Part shown: positions 46,404 through 60,125 of the stretch, piece after piece
How positions within the stretch are numbered: the first letter of the stretch is position 1
How the letters are laid out: each line of letters starts with the position of its first letter
Assembly: GCA_001683735.1 (NCBI GenBank)
Contig: LUGG01000015.1
Coordinates: 1-64,000, forward strand
DNA length: 64,000 nucleotides
From: Grifola frondosa
Taxonomy: Eukaryota > Basidiomycota > Agaricomycetes > Polyporales > Grifolaceae
Reading direction: 5' to 3'
Made by a program: the position numbers and the translations under genes
The notes under the pieces: generated by a model
What the model was told of the DNA's origin: nothing
Database searches by the model: none
What the model saw: the letters and a program-made list of their open reading frames with translations, nothing else

Positions 46404-47559
46404 TCAGACCACACGCATTCTTTCGCATATAGAATAAAGCAGAAATTCATAATGTTCACTGTCATCGCTGCAGGCATGGAGCAACCAAGCGCCGACGCCC
46501 ATACCAAGTCTCCTACTCATGCTTGCACGCAGTCGTTCGTACCGCTCTACGCAAGGATCATTCTCAGCTCGAGGTGTAAGGGTAAAATCGTATTCGGCAG
46601 GTGGTACGAGGGCAATCGGCGGATCTTCTCCACCGTCATGAACGGTGGACGGCACAACGATAGAAAAGTGAATTTCCAAATTCTCCACCAACCCGTGCAC
46701 TTACCTGCCACACAGCGAGAACCCCGTTGCCTAGCGTGATGTCCACGGCGGTCAGCCACCATTGCCAGCCCGTATCTCCGTCCAAACCGAAACTCTGTTT
46801 CTGATCATAAGTCGCATTCGTTTAGTGTTACTGCTCTCTACATCGACGTCAATCCCTAGCTACGGTTTGAAAGCTCGTGGAGTGACGCGTGACACTGAGA
46901 CAGTGATTAGTTTAAATACCCAAATATCAATGGTCAGTACTCACGTTCTCGGTAACTGAGGAGTATCCGCAATAATCACCAAGAGTGCAGGATAGACTTG
47001 GACACTGCCTCCCTCGTGGCCTGTCCGTATGTAAATACCCGTTCTACGCAACCTTTCTATCTCACGTATCATCGAACAGACATAGAGAAAAAACTCCTCA
47101 GGCGACGCTCGGCCTGTAGTCGACCTCGCAGGTATGATGTGTCTTCCGATATCAGCCAGATGTGATGGTCCACTCCAGAGCAGATGAGAGATCGACGTGC
47201 AGAGAGAGCTTCTGCGAATGCGAGATTCGCTAAAGGCATCCGTGGTAATGCCGATGAATACTACATTTCTTGAGCTGATATTCAGCTGACGCTGTGCAGC
47301 TACATCGAGTGAGGTTAGCCGAGGAATTGAGAGTGATTGCTGCTGGAATGATATAAGCGGAAGGGAGCACAGGTCTGTATATCGGGAATAATACCTCGGA
47401 CTCGAGTTGTACCTGGATGTGCAAGGCCAGGGTGTCAGAATTGCTCGAATAAAGAGCTTATACTAGCTTCGCACTTACGATTTCAGCATCGGACTGCGGC
47501 ATAACTAATGATGGTGGTGATGGTGCGATTCCAACGCGGCTCGAAACCACTTGTGCCAT
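46404..47559 (-). CDS. unrecognised multi-exon protein
   Basis: Exon 1 starts at ATG 47559 (MAQVVSSRVGIAPSPPSLVM..), intron to 47413, a short exon, a second intron that restores frame, then a long exon from about 47344 to 46955: QQSLSIPRLTSLDVAAQRQL, NISSRNVVFIGITTDAFSES, HLADIGRHIIPARSTTGRAS, PEEFFLYVCSMIREIERLRR, VQVYPALLVIIADTPQLPRT. Further exons probably follow (SFGLDGDTGWQWWLTAVDIT, LGNGVLAVWQ near 46700-46795; ERYERLRASMSRRLGMGVGA to the stop at 46404), but their splicing is not settled. The long exon is well formed, with a hydrophobic core strand (YPALLVIIADTP). No known family recognised. It shares its upstream region with the kinase gene on the other strand. Confidence 0.45.
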
Positions 47560-47587
47560 TTCCCTTCTCATTCTGTTGTCCCCCGCA

Positions 47588-49711
<2,124 letters not shown>

Positions 49712-50225
49712 TTTGTGTCTCTTGGGTGGCATGGAGGAGGCGATTGTTGAAGATTCCTTGGCTATGCAGGAGTCACCTAGAAAATGTCATCTATTTTTGA
49801 ATTCTGACTTTAGTCTCATGTCATGTTCCTAATCCTCTCATCAGCAAAACTCGATTTCCTCTAAGTTCATCTGATTTCATCTGAACATGTCTGGAGTGTC
49901 TTAATTCAGACCAAAAAGATCCCACAGCAACATCAGACAGATTCAGACACTTAAGATGGCCCAGAACAAGGTATTATACTACTACATATCTGCAGTTCAG
50001 ACAAGTTCAGAAACACACAGAGGGTCCAGAGCCCCCAGCCAATCAGACCAAAAGTTCAACACTCTTTCCACAAGACCAACAAGACATCCCAGACTGATTA
50101 AACCCCCCAAGAGCATCTGTCTGGTCACTCTGGGTTGTCTGATGCGAATCAGATCAATCAGAGCTCACAGACTCTGAAGAAACCCTTATAAAAGTGAGCA
50201 CAAAACAGACATTTAAGCAAAAGTA
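49712..50225. other. intergenic, possible solo-LTR-like stretch
   Basis: No gene. From about 49880 to 50210 the DNA is rich in cagac/tcaga words and ends with a TATAAAAG box (50187-50194), a composition reminiscent of retrotransposon LTRs. I could not define matching ends or a target duplication. Confidence 0.3.
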
Positions 50226-50685
50226 AATAGACCCACTAGCTCCCCGTCTGCATTGGGACATCGCACTCACAAACCATACGAGCAGCACGGGTGACACCCC
50301 GCCGCTCCCCGGTGTACTCACGGCAACAAGAAGTTCTGTCAAGGCAGCAGTCTTGCATCGGGTTCGGAGTAGGGGTAGGGAAGACCAAGCTCGATGCCGG
50401 AGTCGAAGGAGTGCCGCGACGCCAACATGGACGACGTAATCGCAGACGGTGGCTGGGGGTACCATGCGCGTGGTGCTACACTGTAGGCAAAATCCGCATG
50501 CGCAGGGTTGATGTAGGTGTCGACAGACGGCCGCTAGCTCATGCTCCGCACACTGCCGACACGATCTTCCGCAGTCTGAGGAGAAGTCGAATGATGTACG
50601 GAGCCTGCAGAGTGAGAACATGTTCGCTGTAAGGAGAGGAATAAGACCACATGCCTGGACGCGTCGCCTAGTATGGATCCCCACA
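50226..50685 (-). other. coding-like fragment next to elongation factor 2
   Basis: A minus-strand frame reads VDTYINPAHADFAYSVAPRA, WYPQPPSAITSSMLASRHS, IELGLPYPYSEPDARLLP. The Ser/Pro/aromatic-rich text resembles the tail of a regulatory protein rather than elongation factor 2, whose C-terminal domain should lie here. Not identified. Confidence 0.25.
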
Positions 50686-50689
50686 CATC

Positions 50690-51780
50690 CTCTGACCGCC
50701 AGACAAACATACCGTAACATCGAGGATGTTCACCCGGACACCACGCATGTTCTCCTCGGCACAGATGCCCTCCTTCGTCGCCCACTGGAATGCCGCAATG
50801 CACGAATCCTTGATTTCGTTGAGGTACTGCACACCCTGGTGACATCGACGAGCAAGTTGGGGCCGCTGAAACACCAGATTTTCCGTGCATCAGTGGTGTC
50901 CCAGCCGAACTCGTCCGCCACAACACACGCACGAGCTTGTAATCGTCACGGGCGCTGACCTTCCCGCTCTCGATCGCAAGCGTGAGTTCCTCCTGAATCG
51001 GCAGCGCCTTGACGAAGAGACAATTGTGCTTGTGCTGCGATTTCGACAGAGCGACAATCGATGACTCGGCCTTGACAGTCTCACGGTAACTGACAACGGG
51101 GTCAGAAGGGGGACACCAGCATGATCCTCTTGGAGATCCTAAAACATAAGAATCTATCAAAATCCTGCGGCATTTCAGTACAAAAAATGAAACGTACCTT
51201 CGAGCAAATCTCCAAGTGGAGTTCACCAGCACCAGTGATGATGTGCTCGCCGGTTTCTGAAATCCATGGCTGGACACAGGGATCGGACTTCGAGAGACGC
51301 TTGAGACCTTCGACGAGCTTGGGGAGATCCGCGGCATTCTTCACCTCGACGGCGACCTGGACAACGGGGAACACGGGGAACTTCATGACCTTCATGTTGT
51401 GCGCCGTCTCGGAGGTGGTGAGGGTACCGCTCTCGAGGAGGAACTGATCGATACCGACGAGAACGACGACGTTACCAGCAGGGCAGTCCTCGATAGGCGT
51501 AACGACCCATCATGAGGACGGTGCGCTGCATGCACTTGATGAACAGGTCGTCCTTCTTGCCCGGGACATAGTTGCCCTGAATACGAATCTTCTGGCTTGC
51601 ACGAACGGTCCCGGAGAAGACAAGACCGAAAGCGTAGAACCGTCCCTTATTGGACGTCAGCACCATCTTCGAGACGCGTCCAGCTTCTCGAGCATGGGGC
51701 CAACGGTGTCCTTCTTGAAGTTCATGACGGCATCGAAGACCTTGAAGGATGTATTATGGGAACAGGCTATGCTGCAGGCG
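50690..51780 (-). pseudogene. EFT: translation elongation factor 2, internal fragment, frameshifted
   Basis: Minus-strand frames give [178 protein letters not shown]. These follow eEF2 domains II to IV in order. The GTPase domain upstream and the C-terminal domain downstream (after VNILDVT at about 50720) are missing, and at least five frame changes occur. Elongation factor 2 is essential, so a complete copy must exist elsewhere; this one is a truncated relic or a misassembled piece. The upstream part of the exon at 51780 fades into unrelated sequence. Confidence 0.78.
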
Positions 51781-53316
51781 CGAACATGGGCGAGAGACGG
51801 TTGTGGGCGTGAAGCGCGGGGCGCAGACGATCCCGCAGCTGCGCTCCCGGTGGTTCACATCAGAGACGCGAAGAGACTCGACTTCGCTCTTCTCGAGCAG
51901 AACCGCGGAGGTCGCCGCCGCCGATGCCTCCCCTGAGCAGGCCTTCCTCGAAACCTCTCCCAGCCAAGCGCACATGCGGGGACATCATGCGCGAGCTCAA
52001 GAGCAAGCGCACCGGACGAGTCCTCGCAGGCAAGCGCTGCTGTCGACGCCGCGTTGTAAGAATTGAAGAAGGCAGGCAAGTTTAAGCCTGTCAGGGGCTC
52101 CACGGTAAATGGCGACAAGCCCAAGCACAAGAAGAAGACGCAGGATCCGAGGAGCCCGTTGGGCGCAGAGATGAGTCACGCAGGTAGCGGCGTGCAGTGC
52201 GGTATGGGCGCGAGCATAAAGTGTGGATGGAGATGGCTGTGGGCATGGGGCACGAGGGATGCAGTGCGGGGGCGGACACGTACGATGGGTGCGCGCGGAG
52301 TGTGAGCGCGGATGAGTCGCGCGAGCATGGGTGCAGGCACGAGCACAGGCACAGGCATGCGGTGCGGTGCGGTGCGGACGCAGGTGTGGAACGTGGACGA
52401 GAGGTGGCTGTAGGCAGACGCGAGAGGCGCAGTGCGGGGTGCAGACGACGGGCGGGGGATGTACACTCGTAGGGATGCATGTCTGAGATGGAGACGAATA
52501 GCAAGTATTAATGGGAGGTAAGGGAGACACACCTGGTATATGACAGCGAGGCCATGGGGAGACGGGAACATGATGCGGCAGCCACCGAACGCCAGAACGA
52601 AGCGCACAAGTTCTAGTCTCCTGAAGCAGGTTGTAGTTACTCTGCTTCAACCTCGCAGGCTCGGATATCCATAACTGACGTCTGCTTTCTATAAGGGGGG
52701 TGTTATCGGTTGGTCAATCGCCGAGAGTCGGCATATCACGTGTAGCTGAAATGTGGCGCGAAATCGCGTCTGCGACGCGTCTCGGACGCGTCTCAAGAGG
52801 CATTGTGTGCTCATAGCACACATAGAGTTTTTTTACCAATACTTAAAGAACATTTTCATTGAATGCACTCATTTTTCGGATGGATTTTGTAATCTGGGAC
52901 TTCAAGAACACTCATTCACACTCTCAAGGAACACTAGCAATGTCTTCCACAACTTATCCAAGGTGTAGGAAGAATTAAGACCCACTCAGTCAGAGCCATT
53001 CGATCTGGGCTACACTTCTGCATCAATTTTATAGCAATGAGACGATGTAGAACCTGTGCAGAACTGAAGTAGAACACGCTGCGCGGTATCGCGCGTCGGT
53101 GGCGTGAAGGCGATATTGTATCTCCGCCAACATTCTCACCAAAATATTTACACTCCGCCTAAATGTGGTGACCTACCGTTAAGCCCCCCGCATCAGAAAG
53201 CAGACTACAACTAACGCCCTCTGCTCGTACCCGGTGGCGTCGCATGCTAAGCGCTTACTACCTTATACTTCTCTGAACTTTGCATTCTGTCTTGAAGACT
53301 ATCTCGCGCTTTTGAG
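51781..53316. other. GC-rich low-complexity and upstream region of WD40 copy 2
   Basis: 51800-52500 is GC-rich, with short direct repeats such as gcggtgcggtgcggtgcgg near 52359 and gcacgagcacaggcacagg near 52335; ORFs on both strands here are composition artefacts. A short plus frame KKAGKFKPVRGSTVNGDKPK (52063) looks coding-like but stands alone. From 52660 to 53316 nothing beyond a probable promoter of the WD40 gene is seen. Confidence 0.4.
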
Positions 53317-54982
53317 ATGGACCGACCTGGATTCTCTTCAAGTGCATTTGTTGAAACGTTCAATCTGACCACCGGTCACACCAAAAGCGTTAATTGTGTC
53401 TGTTTTTCTCCGGGCAGCAACTATCTAGCAAGTGGCGGCGATGACGGCACTTTGATACTCTGGAATGTGGTGAACGGTGCTCTCATGTACAGGCTATTAT
53501 TTGGAAACGGAGTGGACTGCATAATTTGGCATCCTGTAGTGCCGGACACTATCATGGTAGGGTGTAGAGGGGGAAAATTGTTTCAATTACATGACTTTTC
53601 ATTGGTGAGTACTTCATCAACTTCGAACCTCCATCTGATTGAAGATATTGATAGACAAGCGTTGAGACCCACGCAATACGTCTAGGAGTCAGCGGCGCAA
53701 TTTATTGCCTTGCCTATGATACCACGACGAAGTGCCTTGCTATTGGCATGGGGTCAGAGGTCCACATCACGCACGAGCGGAATCCCAGTGAGAGTTTTCA
53801 GTTGTTATTGACCATCGCTGTTAATAGCCTAACCTTACTCTAGATGAATATACGGGTGATATAAAGATCCCTACGCCGCCATCTCTTGCGTATACTGAGC
53901 CCGATACTGATGGAAGATTGCGTGCGGTCACGCTACAGTTTTACAACGAAGGGACAAGCCTCATCGTTTCTTACTTAGCGCATGGGATAGTGTAAGAGAC
54001 CTTCTTATTTATTGAGATTGGACCTATAACTCTTGTATTTTAGATGCTGGGACATTGGCACTCGGACGCAGCTGTGGTCGATCATCCCTCCCAGCGGTAC
54101 CCCCCATGTGCGTCAACACGTTCAAAATAATATGTCGACATACACCGTACTTAGTTTTTGAATGTTACTTAGAGGGTCATCTGCGTTAAGTCCTGACCGC
54201 AGCAGCATCATCATACATAATGTGCAGGAAGGCTTGCATCTATATTCTATTGGATATCTCAAGAACCAATCTCCGATACTACGTAATTATAAGTTCGAAG
54301 CGGCACCTCGCAAGAAATACAGGCTACAAGTCGCGTATCTCCACCAAGGACAAGCTGTGGTGTGCGGGACTACCACAGGGAATGTTTGCAATTTGGGAAA
54401 CGGCGAGCGGAGATATTTTTCAGTTGCTCCCTCATAACGGTGAGTTACACCAAGGGCTCTGATTGTGATCTCATCAAACTGCAGACGATGTTGTTCAGGC
54501 CATAGATGTAAATATCAGTCTGATGTTAGAGTGATATGATGCAAACTCACTTCGTATTAGGCCTGCCTACGAGGCAGTTCGTGCTATATCGCAACTGCGT
54601 CTGCTGGAAGGAAACAAGGAAGCTATGTCAAAATATGGCGCGCCAAAATTTGTGAGTTCATTTCTGATCTACGGTGAGTGTTTGCTGATTGGATGTACTC
54701 AGCTCGTATGCCCCATGAAAATGATATAGGAAATGTGGTTCTAGAGGCCCTGCACGCAGTAGTGGTAAGTCGTTGTGAAACAATTACGCCAAATAGTGCT
54801 GATTTTGCTTGATTCAACCGTCAGTCCCAGCGAAGCAGTAAGATCCGTCAAGGCACCATCGTTCTCTCGATTTTCATCGTATTTATTACGATCCTGTGGA
54901 CTCTTTATTCCTCGGGCATAGTTCCGTGGAGCACAATGGCAAGAGCCCTTCATGTGGTCTGTCTTTCCTTCTCTTCAGGTTG
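53317..54982 (+). CDS. WD40-repeat protein with C-terminal membrane anchor (copy 2)
   Basis: Starts MDRPGFSSSAFVETFNLTTG and follows copy 1 at 44470 exon by exon: VNCVCFSPGSNYLASGGDDG, DCIIWHPVVPDTIMVGCRGG, GAIYCLAYDTTTKCLAIGMG, YTGDIKIPTPPS, WDIGTRTQLWSIIPPSGTPH, SSALSPDRSSIIIHN, LQVAYLHQGQAVVCGTTTGN, YIATASAGRKQGSYVKIWRA, and a C-terminal hydrophobic helix (GTIVLSIFIVFITILWTLYS) before the stop at 54982. Intron positions are shared with copy 1. A one-base gap near 54385 breaks the frame (GNV / FAIWETASGD). The gene is a dispersed duplicate about 9 kb from its relative. A beta-propeller scaffold tethered to a membrane is the likely product. Confidence 0.66.
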
Positions 54983-55439
54983 ATGTCATACCCTAAATTG
55001 TTGAATAGCTCTGCTGCCTCGGGATCACGCTGATCATATTAGGTAGGGGCTTGTTCGGCGCCGCAGTCTAGGCACTGTGCACAACGGTACACACTTGGCG
55101 TCGGGTTCTGGAGATGTGATGTCTGATTCTTCTACTTCGATTCTTTGACATGATCTTCAATACACAATGTTGGATACTGCAACGTACATGACAGCGGACC
55201 TTTCTCCACGACCACTTCATATGCTGTTACCTGCGCACGAAAGTAACATGTACAAAGATGGAAAAGCGGTAACGAAGAAATTGTCCGAAACGCAAGTGAT
55301 AGACCCAAGAGCTGCCGGAATGAACCTCTTATACAGTACCTTGTCCTCGCTCCCCGTATCAGTTCCAATCTGCAGAATCCATGACATTAAAGAGGGCGAT
55401 GAATAACAGGAAGGGCACGCGAAAGAATGGTGTGAGTTC

Positions 55440-55815
55440 GTAGTCAGCGTTTGTCTATTTGGCCGGATCTCAACGTCTATGTCTGAACCCTCATCGACAA
55501 AAATCCACTTCGGTGAAGAACAACTTGAGGGCGAGCGTGATGTCTGCCGCAAGGTACGCAGTCTCTGCGAATTGGAGGAAGTACGAGGGGTTCTGGGGAT
55601 CGAGGAGCAGAACACGAGAGAGGGACTGGAAAGCGTATATATACCTGGTGCTCGTCAGACTCAGGGCCACTGATAAGAGGGCTGGGATGTATGGCTACAT
55701 GATGCGCGGACGTCTGAGAGCTTGAGCCGGCTCTCGACGTCGGTGTCGATCAGCGCAGAGAGATTTTTCACTGCGTGCTGGACCTTTCCCATTTTCCACA
55801 GAATAGAGACTTGCT
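55440..55815 (-). pseudogene. EMC2: EMC2-like TPR fragment
   Basis: Minus-strand pieces QHAVKNLSALIDTDVESRLK, LSDVRASC, ALQ-like FQSLSRVLLLDPQNPSYFLQ, FAETAYLAADITLALKLFFT and EVDFVDEGSD resemble the TPR region of Emc2, a subunit of the ER membrane protein complex that inserts tail-anchored and multipass proteins. Only about 100 residues are present, with a frame change in the middle. Sequence just upstream (55815-56130; PTGGAPYANLKELLKNVHFV, MATNAIPEHVGVND) is coding-like but not Emc2 that I recognise. The flanking glycosidase fragment joins it directly. Confidence 0.5.
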
Positions 55816-56129
55816 ATCATTGACGCCGACGTGCTCGGGGATTGCGTTCGTTGCCATCACGAAGTGCACATTTTTCAGCAGCTCTTTCAGGTTGGCGTAC
55901 GGCGCGCCGCCCGTGGGGATCTCGGCCTAGTCTTGAGCAGATGGTCCATAGCGTTGTGGTAGATCGACCGTGTGACGGTTGTGCAGGAACCCGAGGAGCA
56001 TGGCGCTGTCGAGCGGGTCTCCTGGGTGTACAGATGCGTAGGCGTCTTGCGGCGCAACAGGAACTTCTGCACGATCGGGCTCTGGAAGTGCAGCGCTGGC
56101 ATGCAAGCATCATCGCGAGCGCAGTTACG

Positions 56130-57235
56130 CCAGGGACCACGTGCGACGATGCAGCGTTGCTGCTGCCCTTGCTGGTGCTCGACAGTTAGCCGCGTACTTG
56201 TCGTTCTCACCGTTGAACGTTGCGAGGACCGATGCGTCGATGGTCACGGTGTTCACAGTCTTCGTCAGCGCAGCCGTCGCAAACGTCACCGTGCTGGACG
56301 GCTCGACCTCCAGCAGGACGCTGTCGGGAAGAACAAACACGAGCGCGGTGCCCGGCCGGGAACTTGTATTGCGCAAGTGTTCGCGCCCTGGTCGCAATTG
56401 ATGCTGTAGATTTGTTCCATCACTTGCCAGCGGCCGTCAATTTTGAAACGCCCGCCGAGGGTTTAGACGAACAATGAGCAACAATAGCTTGCCAACGCTC
56501 TGGACGAAGAGTGTCGCATTGGGATATGCCCTCACAATTGCCTGTCCAGACGCGTGCATGAGGAACTTGGGAATTCGGCCTGAGGGTCCTTCGGTGTCCA
56601 AAGCACGCATTAGGGTATGCTGCGGCGCAATTGTCATCGGGATAACTGTGATAGAGGCTAAAGTGGCATTATCAGAGTGCGATGCCATGCTTACTGCTAG
56701 ACGGAGAGTATGCCTAGCTCATTCGCGACGAATCTGGTGTTGAACACGTCCTCTGGCGTCCATGTCCCCTGGATGCTTGGTGCAATGAGATTATTGCAAG
56801 TCGGGATCTGCGCGTCTGCCGTGATGGCGTTAACGACCACCCCAAACTCGCCGACGTAATTCCACACCGAATAGCTGGCGGACGATGACAGATGCGTGGG
56901 ACACGCCTGAGAAGTAGACGGATCAATTATGAATTATTACGATGTTGGATCGAAATAGGACGTACACTACGTAGAAATTGGGTCTGTTGCCCAGTTGGAA
57001 GCGAGTAGATTGCTTCCGAGAATGGTCTCCGCGTACTCAGCGATTTCCAAACGTAAGTGCGTAGTATCGTTGAAAGGAAGACCTTGAACAGCATATTCTT
57101 AAGAAACATACACCCCAACAATGAATTTACAAACCCAGGTACCACTTCATGTTGACCAAAGACGAGACATTGGCCAGCATGTAGTTGTAGCTCGGGGGTG
57201 AAGACAAGCGCGGGGGTGGCAAAGCCTGAGCTACG
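56130..57235 (-). pseudogene. family 79 glycoside hydrolase, C-terminal part, frameshifted
   Basis: On the minus strand: YMLANVSSLVNMKWYLG, then LPFNDTTHLRLEIAEYAETI, LGSNLLAS, WNYVGEFGVVVNAITADAQI, LIAPSIQGTWTPEDVFNTRF, VANELGILSV, YPDDNCAAAYPNA, KFLMHASGQAIVRAYPNATL, FVQSVGKLLL, and the C-terminal beta domain CDQGANTCAI, VTFATAALTKTVNTVTIDAS, VLATFNGEN. This is the part of family 79 glycosidases missing from the fragment at 3.8-4.3 kb. Frame changes and stops occur between most motifs, so this copy is broken as read. A secreted enzyme on glucuronide- or heparan-like glycans is known for the family; the substrate here is unknown. Head-to-tail with the debranching enzyme C-terminal half. Confidence 0.68.
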
Positions 57236-57544
57236 GCAGGCCAGAATAAATCGGGGCCACTGCTAGGTCTCCGCACAGGAGAGATATTGCTGGCAAGAAC
57301 AGGGAATTCGTCAGCATTAGGGACTCGCTGCTTGAATGGGGCAGGTCTTTTCTCAGGTCGAGAGCCATTAGAATAGTTGTTGTTAGGCTTGAAGCCCTGA
57401 GAGTGACCCTTGTTTTCAGGCTTTGCGGACCGCAAGCGACTGTAGTCGCTAGTATTCCCGCTCGGGACCCTGAAGTATAATATGAGGGGGATCACTTGAC
57501 ACAATCCACAAAGAGAATACTCGCATTGTGGTAATTCAGGCCCT
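57236..57544 (-). other. coding-like junction sequence
   Basis: Between the two truncated genes a minus frame reads ..PENKGHSQGFKPNNNYSNGS.., PNADEFPVLASNISPVRRPS. It looks like a disordered Asn/Pro-rich protein rather than either neighbour, so a third gene fragment may lie at the junction. Confidence 0.25.
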
Positions 57545-59590
57545 TCGCATGGCGGCGTCAGTCCCACCATTCGCGTTATCGTAGTAAGGACGGTACTGCT
57601 TGTCCTTAGGATCCAGAGTCTTCATACCAAGGGGACTAGGCCAGCGTACGTGCCTAAAGTGCATGTCGATCGTCGAACAGCTCTGGCGCCACCGTCATTG
57701 CAATCGAGAAGTTAGGACGGAAGTGATAGTCCGACCACTTCCTGCCGGAATCTGATCCGTAAACGTCTTTGTAGATGGTCCTGCGGTTTACAAGATAGGA
57801 TTGACGTTGTACTTAGGGTCATCCGTAGGGTCTGAACGAAATGGCTATGAGAAGCGTGCACGGAAGGCTTGAAAATTATCGCTACTCACCGAGTTGGAAC
57901 GTAAAAGCATTTCCCGAAGGGCGCTTGTAGTAAATTGCCTCATTCCTTGTATGTGACAAGGCGGCGCTTTCCGTTGACTACGAAAGAATTTGCCAGTGTT
58001 CGAAATCTGATCTAGCCATCTCAACGTACTCTTGAGCAGCCCGGTGACCTCTACAGGCGCGCGATCCTGCGGAGTATCAGGAACACCCTTCATACAAGCG
58101 CGAACAGATTCTCCCAGCTTGTCCATCCAAGTCCCGCAGTTGTGCTCATTGCCCCCGAATATAATACCAATGTTCCAGTCGACTCCAGTGTCGGTGTTGA
58201 ATCTCTCGTCCTTCATCTGCATATCAAGATTCGGGCCGGCATTGTACTCTCGGAAGAGATTCCCTCAGCATAGCGCTGAAGGATCTCTTGGATGATCTCC
58301 GCGATTGTACTGGAGTGGGCGTAGGCACGAGAATCGTTCCATGGAACCCAGGTATCATCCTGGGGGAATCGTCGCTTGACCGGTTCAGAGAGAGATTAAA
58401 GCGAGGCCATCCGGAGTGCTAGCTACGTGTCTTGGATGTTTTGCAACATCCATCAAGGCGAGTCACGGGAGTTATACCTGGACGAAACTGGGTCAATATA
58501 ATGTACTATTATGAATAAAAACCACATACCTCGGGTTCCGGACGGAGTCCAACAGATTAGGGATTAACCCACACTTGAGTGTAGAAGCGAAGGTGAGAAT
58601 ATGGGATTTTACACTGGTGAAATTACCGGTAGTAAAGAACAGTCCACGAAGAGAGATGAATACATCTCGTCCCAGCATCGCGCCCAGCCAGAAGCGAAGT
58701 GAGGCAATCCAGCTGCAAGTACAGCGTGCCTTTGCCAGAACCGAGTGATGGTGATTTGACGAGACCATGCATTTGAATGGAATATAATGTAAGGTCTTGC
58801 ATAAAGGAGTGGCCGCTAGAGACAAAGTTCGAGAACTGCTCGATTGCAACGTGGCGAGAGACTTTGTATCCCTCGGAGACGATAATCGCAAAATACTTGG
58901 GTCTCAAGAACGGTGGGACGCTCTCTTTGATACGCTCAAATCACTCCTTGAACCTCCTCGCTGGTTTCGCCAAGTTCGGGAAAACATTCACTTGCCTATC
59001 GTAGCATTAATCAATAATTCCCATTACAAGTGGACTGACTCACTTCGACAATCGCGAATGAATGCAGTCCAAAGCCCAAGAACCCTCTCGCAGATGAGCA
59101 CAGAGGGGATGACCGAGGTCATTATACCGCATGATGCGCCTCAGCGGGTGCATCCAGCACTCAAGTCCGCAATACACCAAGGATCCCATACTAGGAATAG
59201 TGTAAGTGCCAATCTCGCCACCGGTAGCATCTCTCTCCGCACGACGCAGCTCAACATTGAGATCAACGAGGGTGAGGTCGCCAAAAGCCTCCTCCGCCCC
59301 TGATGCACAAAACTCGTCCAGGGTAGAGTCAAGGCTTGGGAGAAGAGTCTCGAACAACATGAAGCTCCTGGGAGGGAAACAATCCGGTACAAGAATCTCG
59401 GCATATGGGCCTTCGTAATCAAGACCCTGAGGGACGACGACGGAAGACATTTCCACGAGTTTTTCCGTGGAGACCGCGTAAGGCATCGGGATCTTTGTCG
59501 ACCTCGTAAGAAGATAAGAAGAAATATCAATGTGGGCGCCATAAATGAACTTCGCCTTTGTCCTACGGAGCTTGATCGGACTGACTGAGA
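57545..59590 (-). pseudogene. GDB1: glycogen debranching enzyme, C-terminal half
   Basis: Minus-strand pieces in order: LRRTKAKFIYGAHIDISSYL, VVVPQGLDYEGPYAEILVPD, FCASGAEEAFGDLTLVDLNV, ERDATGGEIGTYTIPSMGSL, VYCGLECWMHPLRRIMRYND, LGHPLCAHLREGSWALDCIH, GRDVFISLRGLFFTTGNFTS, LKCGLIPNLLDSVRNPRY, REYNAGPNLDMQMKDERFNT, GIIFGGNEHNCGTWMDKLGE, APVEVTGLLKSTLRWLDQIS, IYKDVYGSDSGRKWSDYHFR, PNF.IAMTVAPELF. This is the amylo-1,6-glucosidase half of the enzyme. The last exon(s) after the MKTLDP and YYDNAN motifs are missing, as is a linker of about 100 residues relative to the N-terminal half at 32.5-34.6 kb. Fewer frame breaks than in that half. Confidence 0.78.
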
Positions 59591-59655
59591 TGGATATTAG
59601 TCATGTAAAAGGATAGAGAAAATGGTTCGTACTGTAACGACGGTCTTTCGCCACT

Positions 59656-60125
59656 TTGGAAAACGCTGTGTGCGCTACAAGGACGCACCCCTTCTGTGTG
59701 GAGGGCTGGTTTCGATGCAAGATGATGTACTACCAGACGCGGATCAGCACTGAAGTCCATCCGAACGGCACGATGCAACTCACGTCATTCTCCTGGTGCA
59801 CATGCCATTCATCAAACCCGTACCACCTCGGTGAGGATGCAGAGCGGCTCCTGAAGTCGCGCGTGCGCATCATCAACGTCTGGCGCCCCATCAGACACCC
59901 CGTTCCGCACAAGCCGCTCGCGGTGTCTGACTGGCGGTATCTCGACCAGGAGAAGGACCTTGTCCCCCAGCGCCTCATCTACCCGCACCGCGTCGGCAGC
60001 ATATTCAGCGTGCGCTACAACCCAGTGGTATTACCTGTCGAATCAGACTCCCGACGAAGTCACGTTCATCAAGTGTTACGACTCGGAGGTGGACAGGGCG
60101 CGCTTAACGGACCGAGGCCGAGCAC
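59656..60125 (+). pseudogene. CmcJ/GA4-desaturase-family fragment, frameshifted
   Basis: The plus frame reads FHLGEDAERLL-like HLGEDAERLLKSRVRIINVW, RPIRHPVPHKPLAVSDWRYL, DLVPQRLIYPHRVGSIFSVR, YNP, then in a shifted frame QWYYLSNQTPDEVTFIKCYD and SEVDRARLT. These are the core motifs of the CmcJ-like family (relatives of the cephamycin methoxylation protein CmcJ and GA4 desaturase), often in fungal secondary-metabolite or detoxification settings. The first third of the protein and the C-terminus (after ARLT) are absent. A one-base gap near 60025 explains the shift. It runs head-on into an inverted transporter fragment at about 60125. Confidence 0.6.

Noticed and set aside
51997..52650. 217-codon minus ORF and its neighbours
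   Set aside because: Built from cac/cgc repeats; Pro/Ala/His/Thr-rich without any motif; overlapping frames equally open.
57127..57570. 147-codon minus ORF as one protein
   Set aside because: Its last ~17 residues are the glycosidase block (YMLANVSSLVNMKWYLG) and the rest is unrelated Asn/Pro-rich text, so it spans a junction between fragments.
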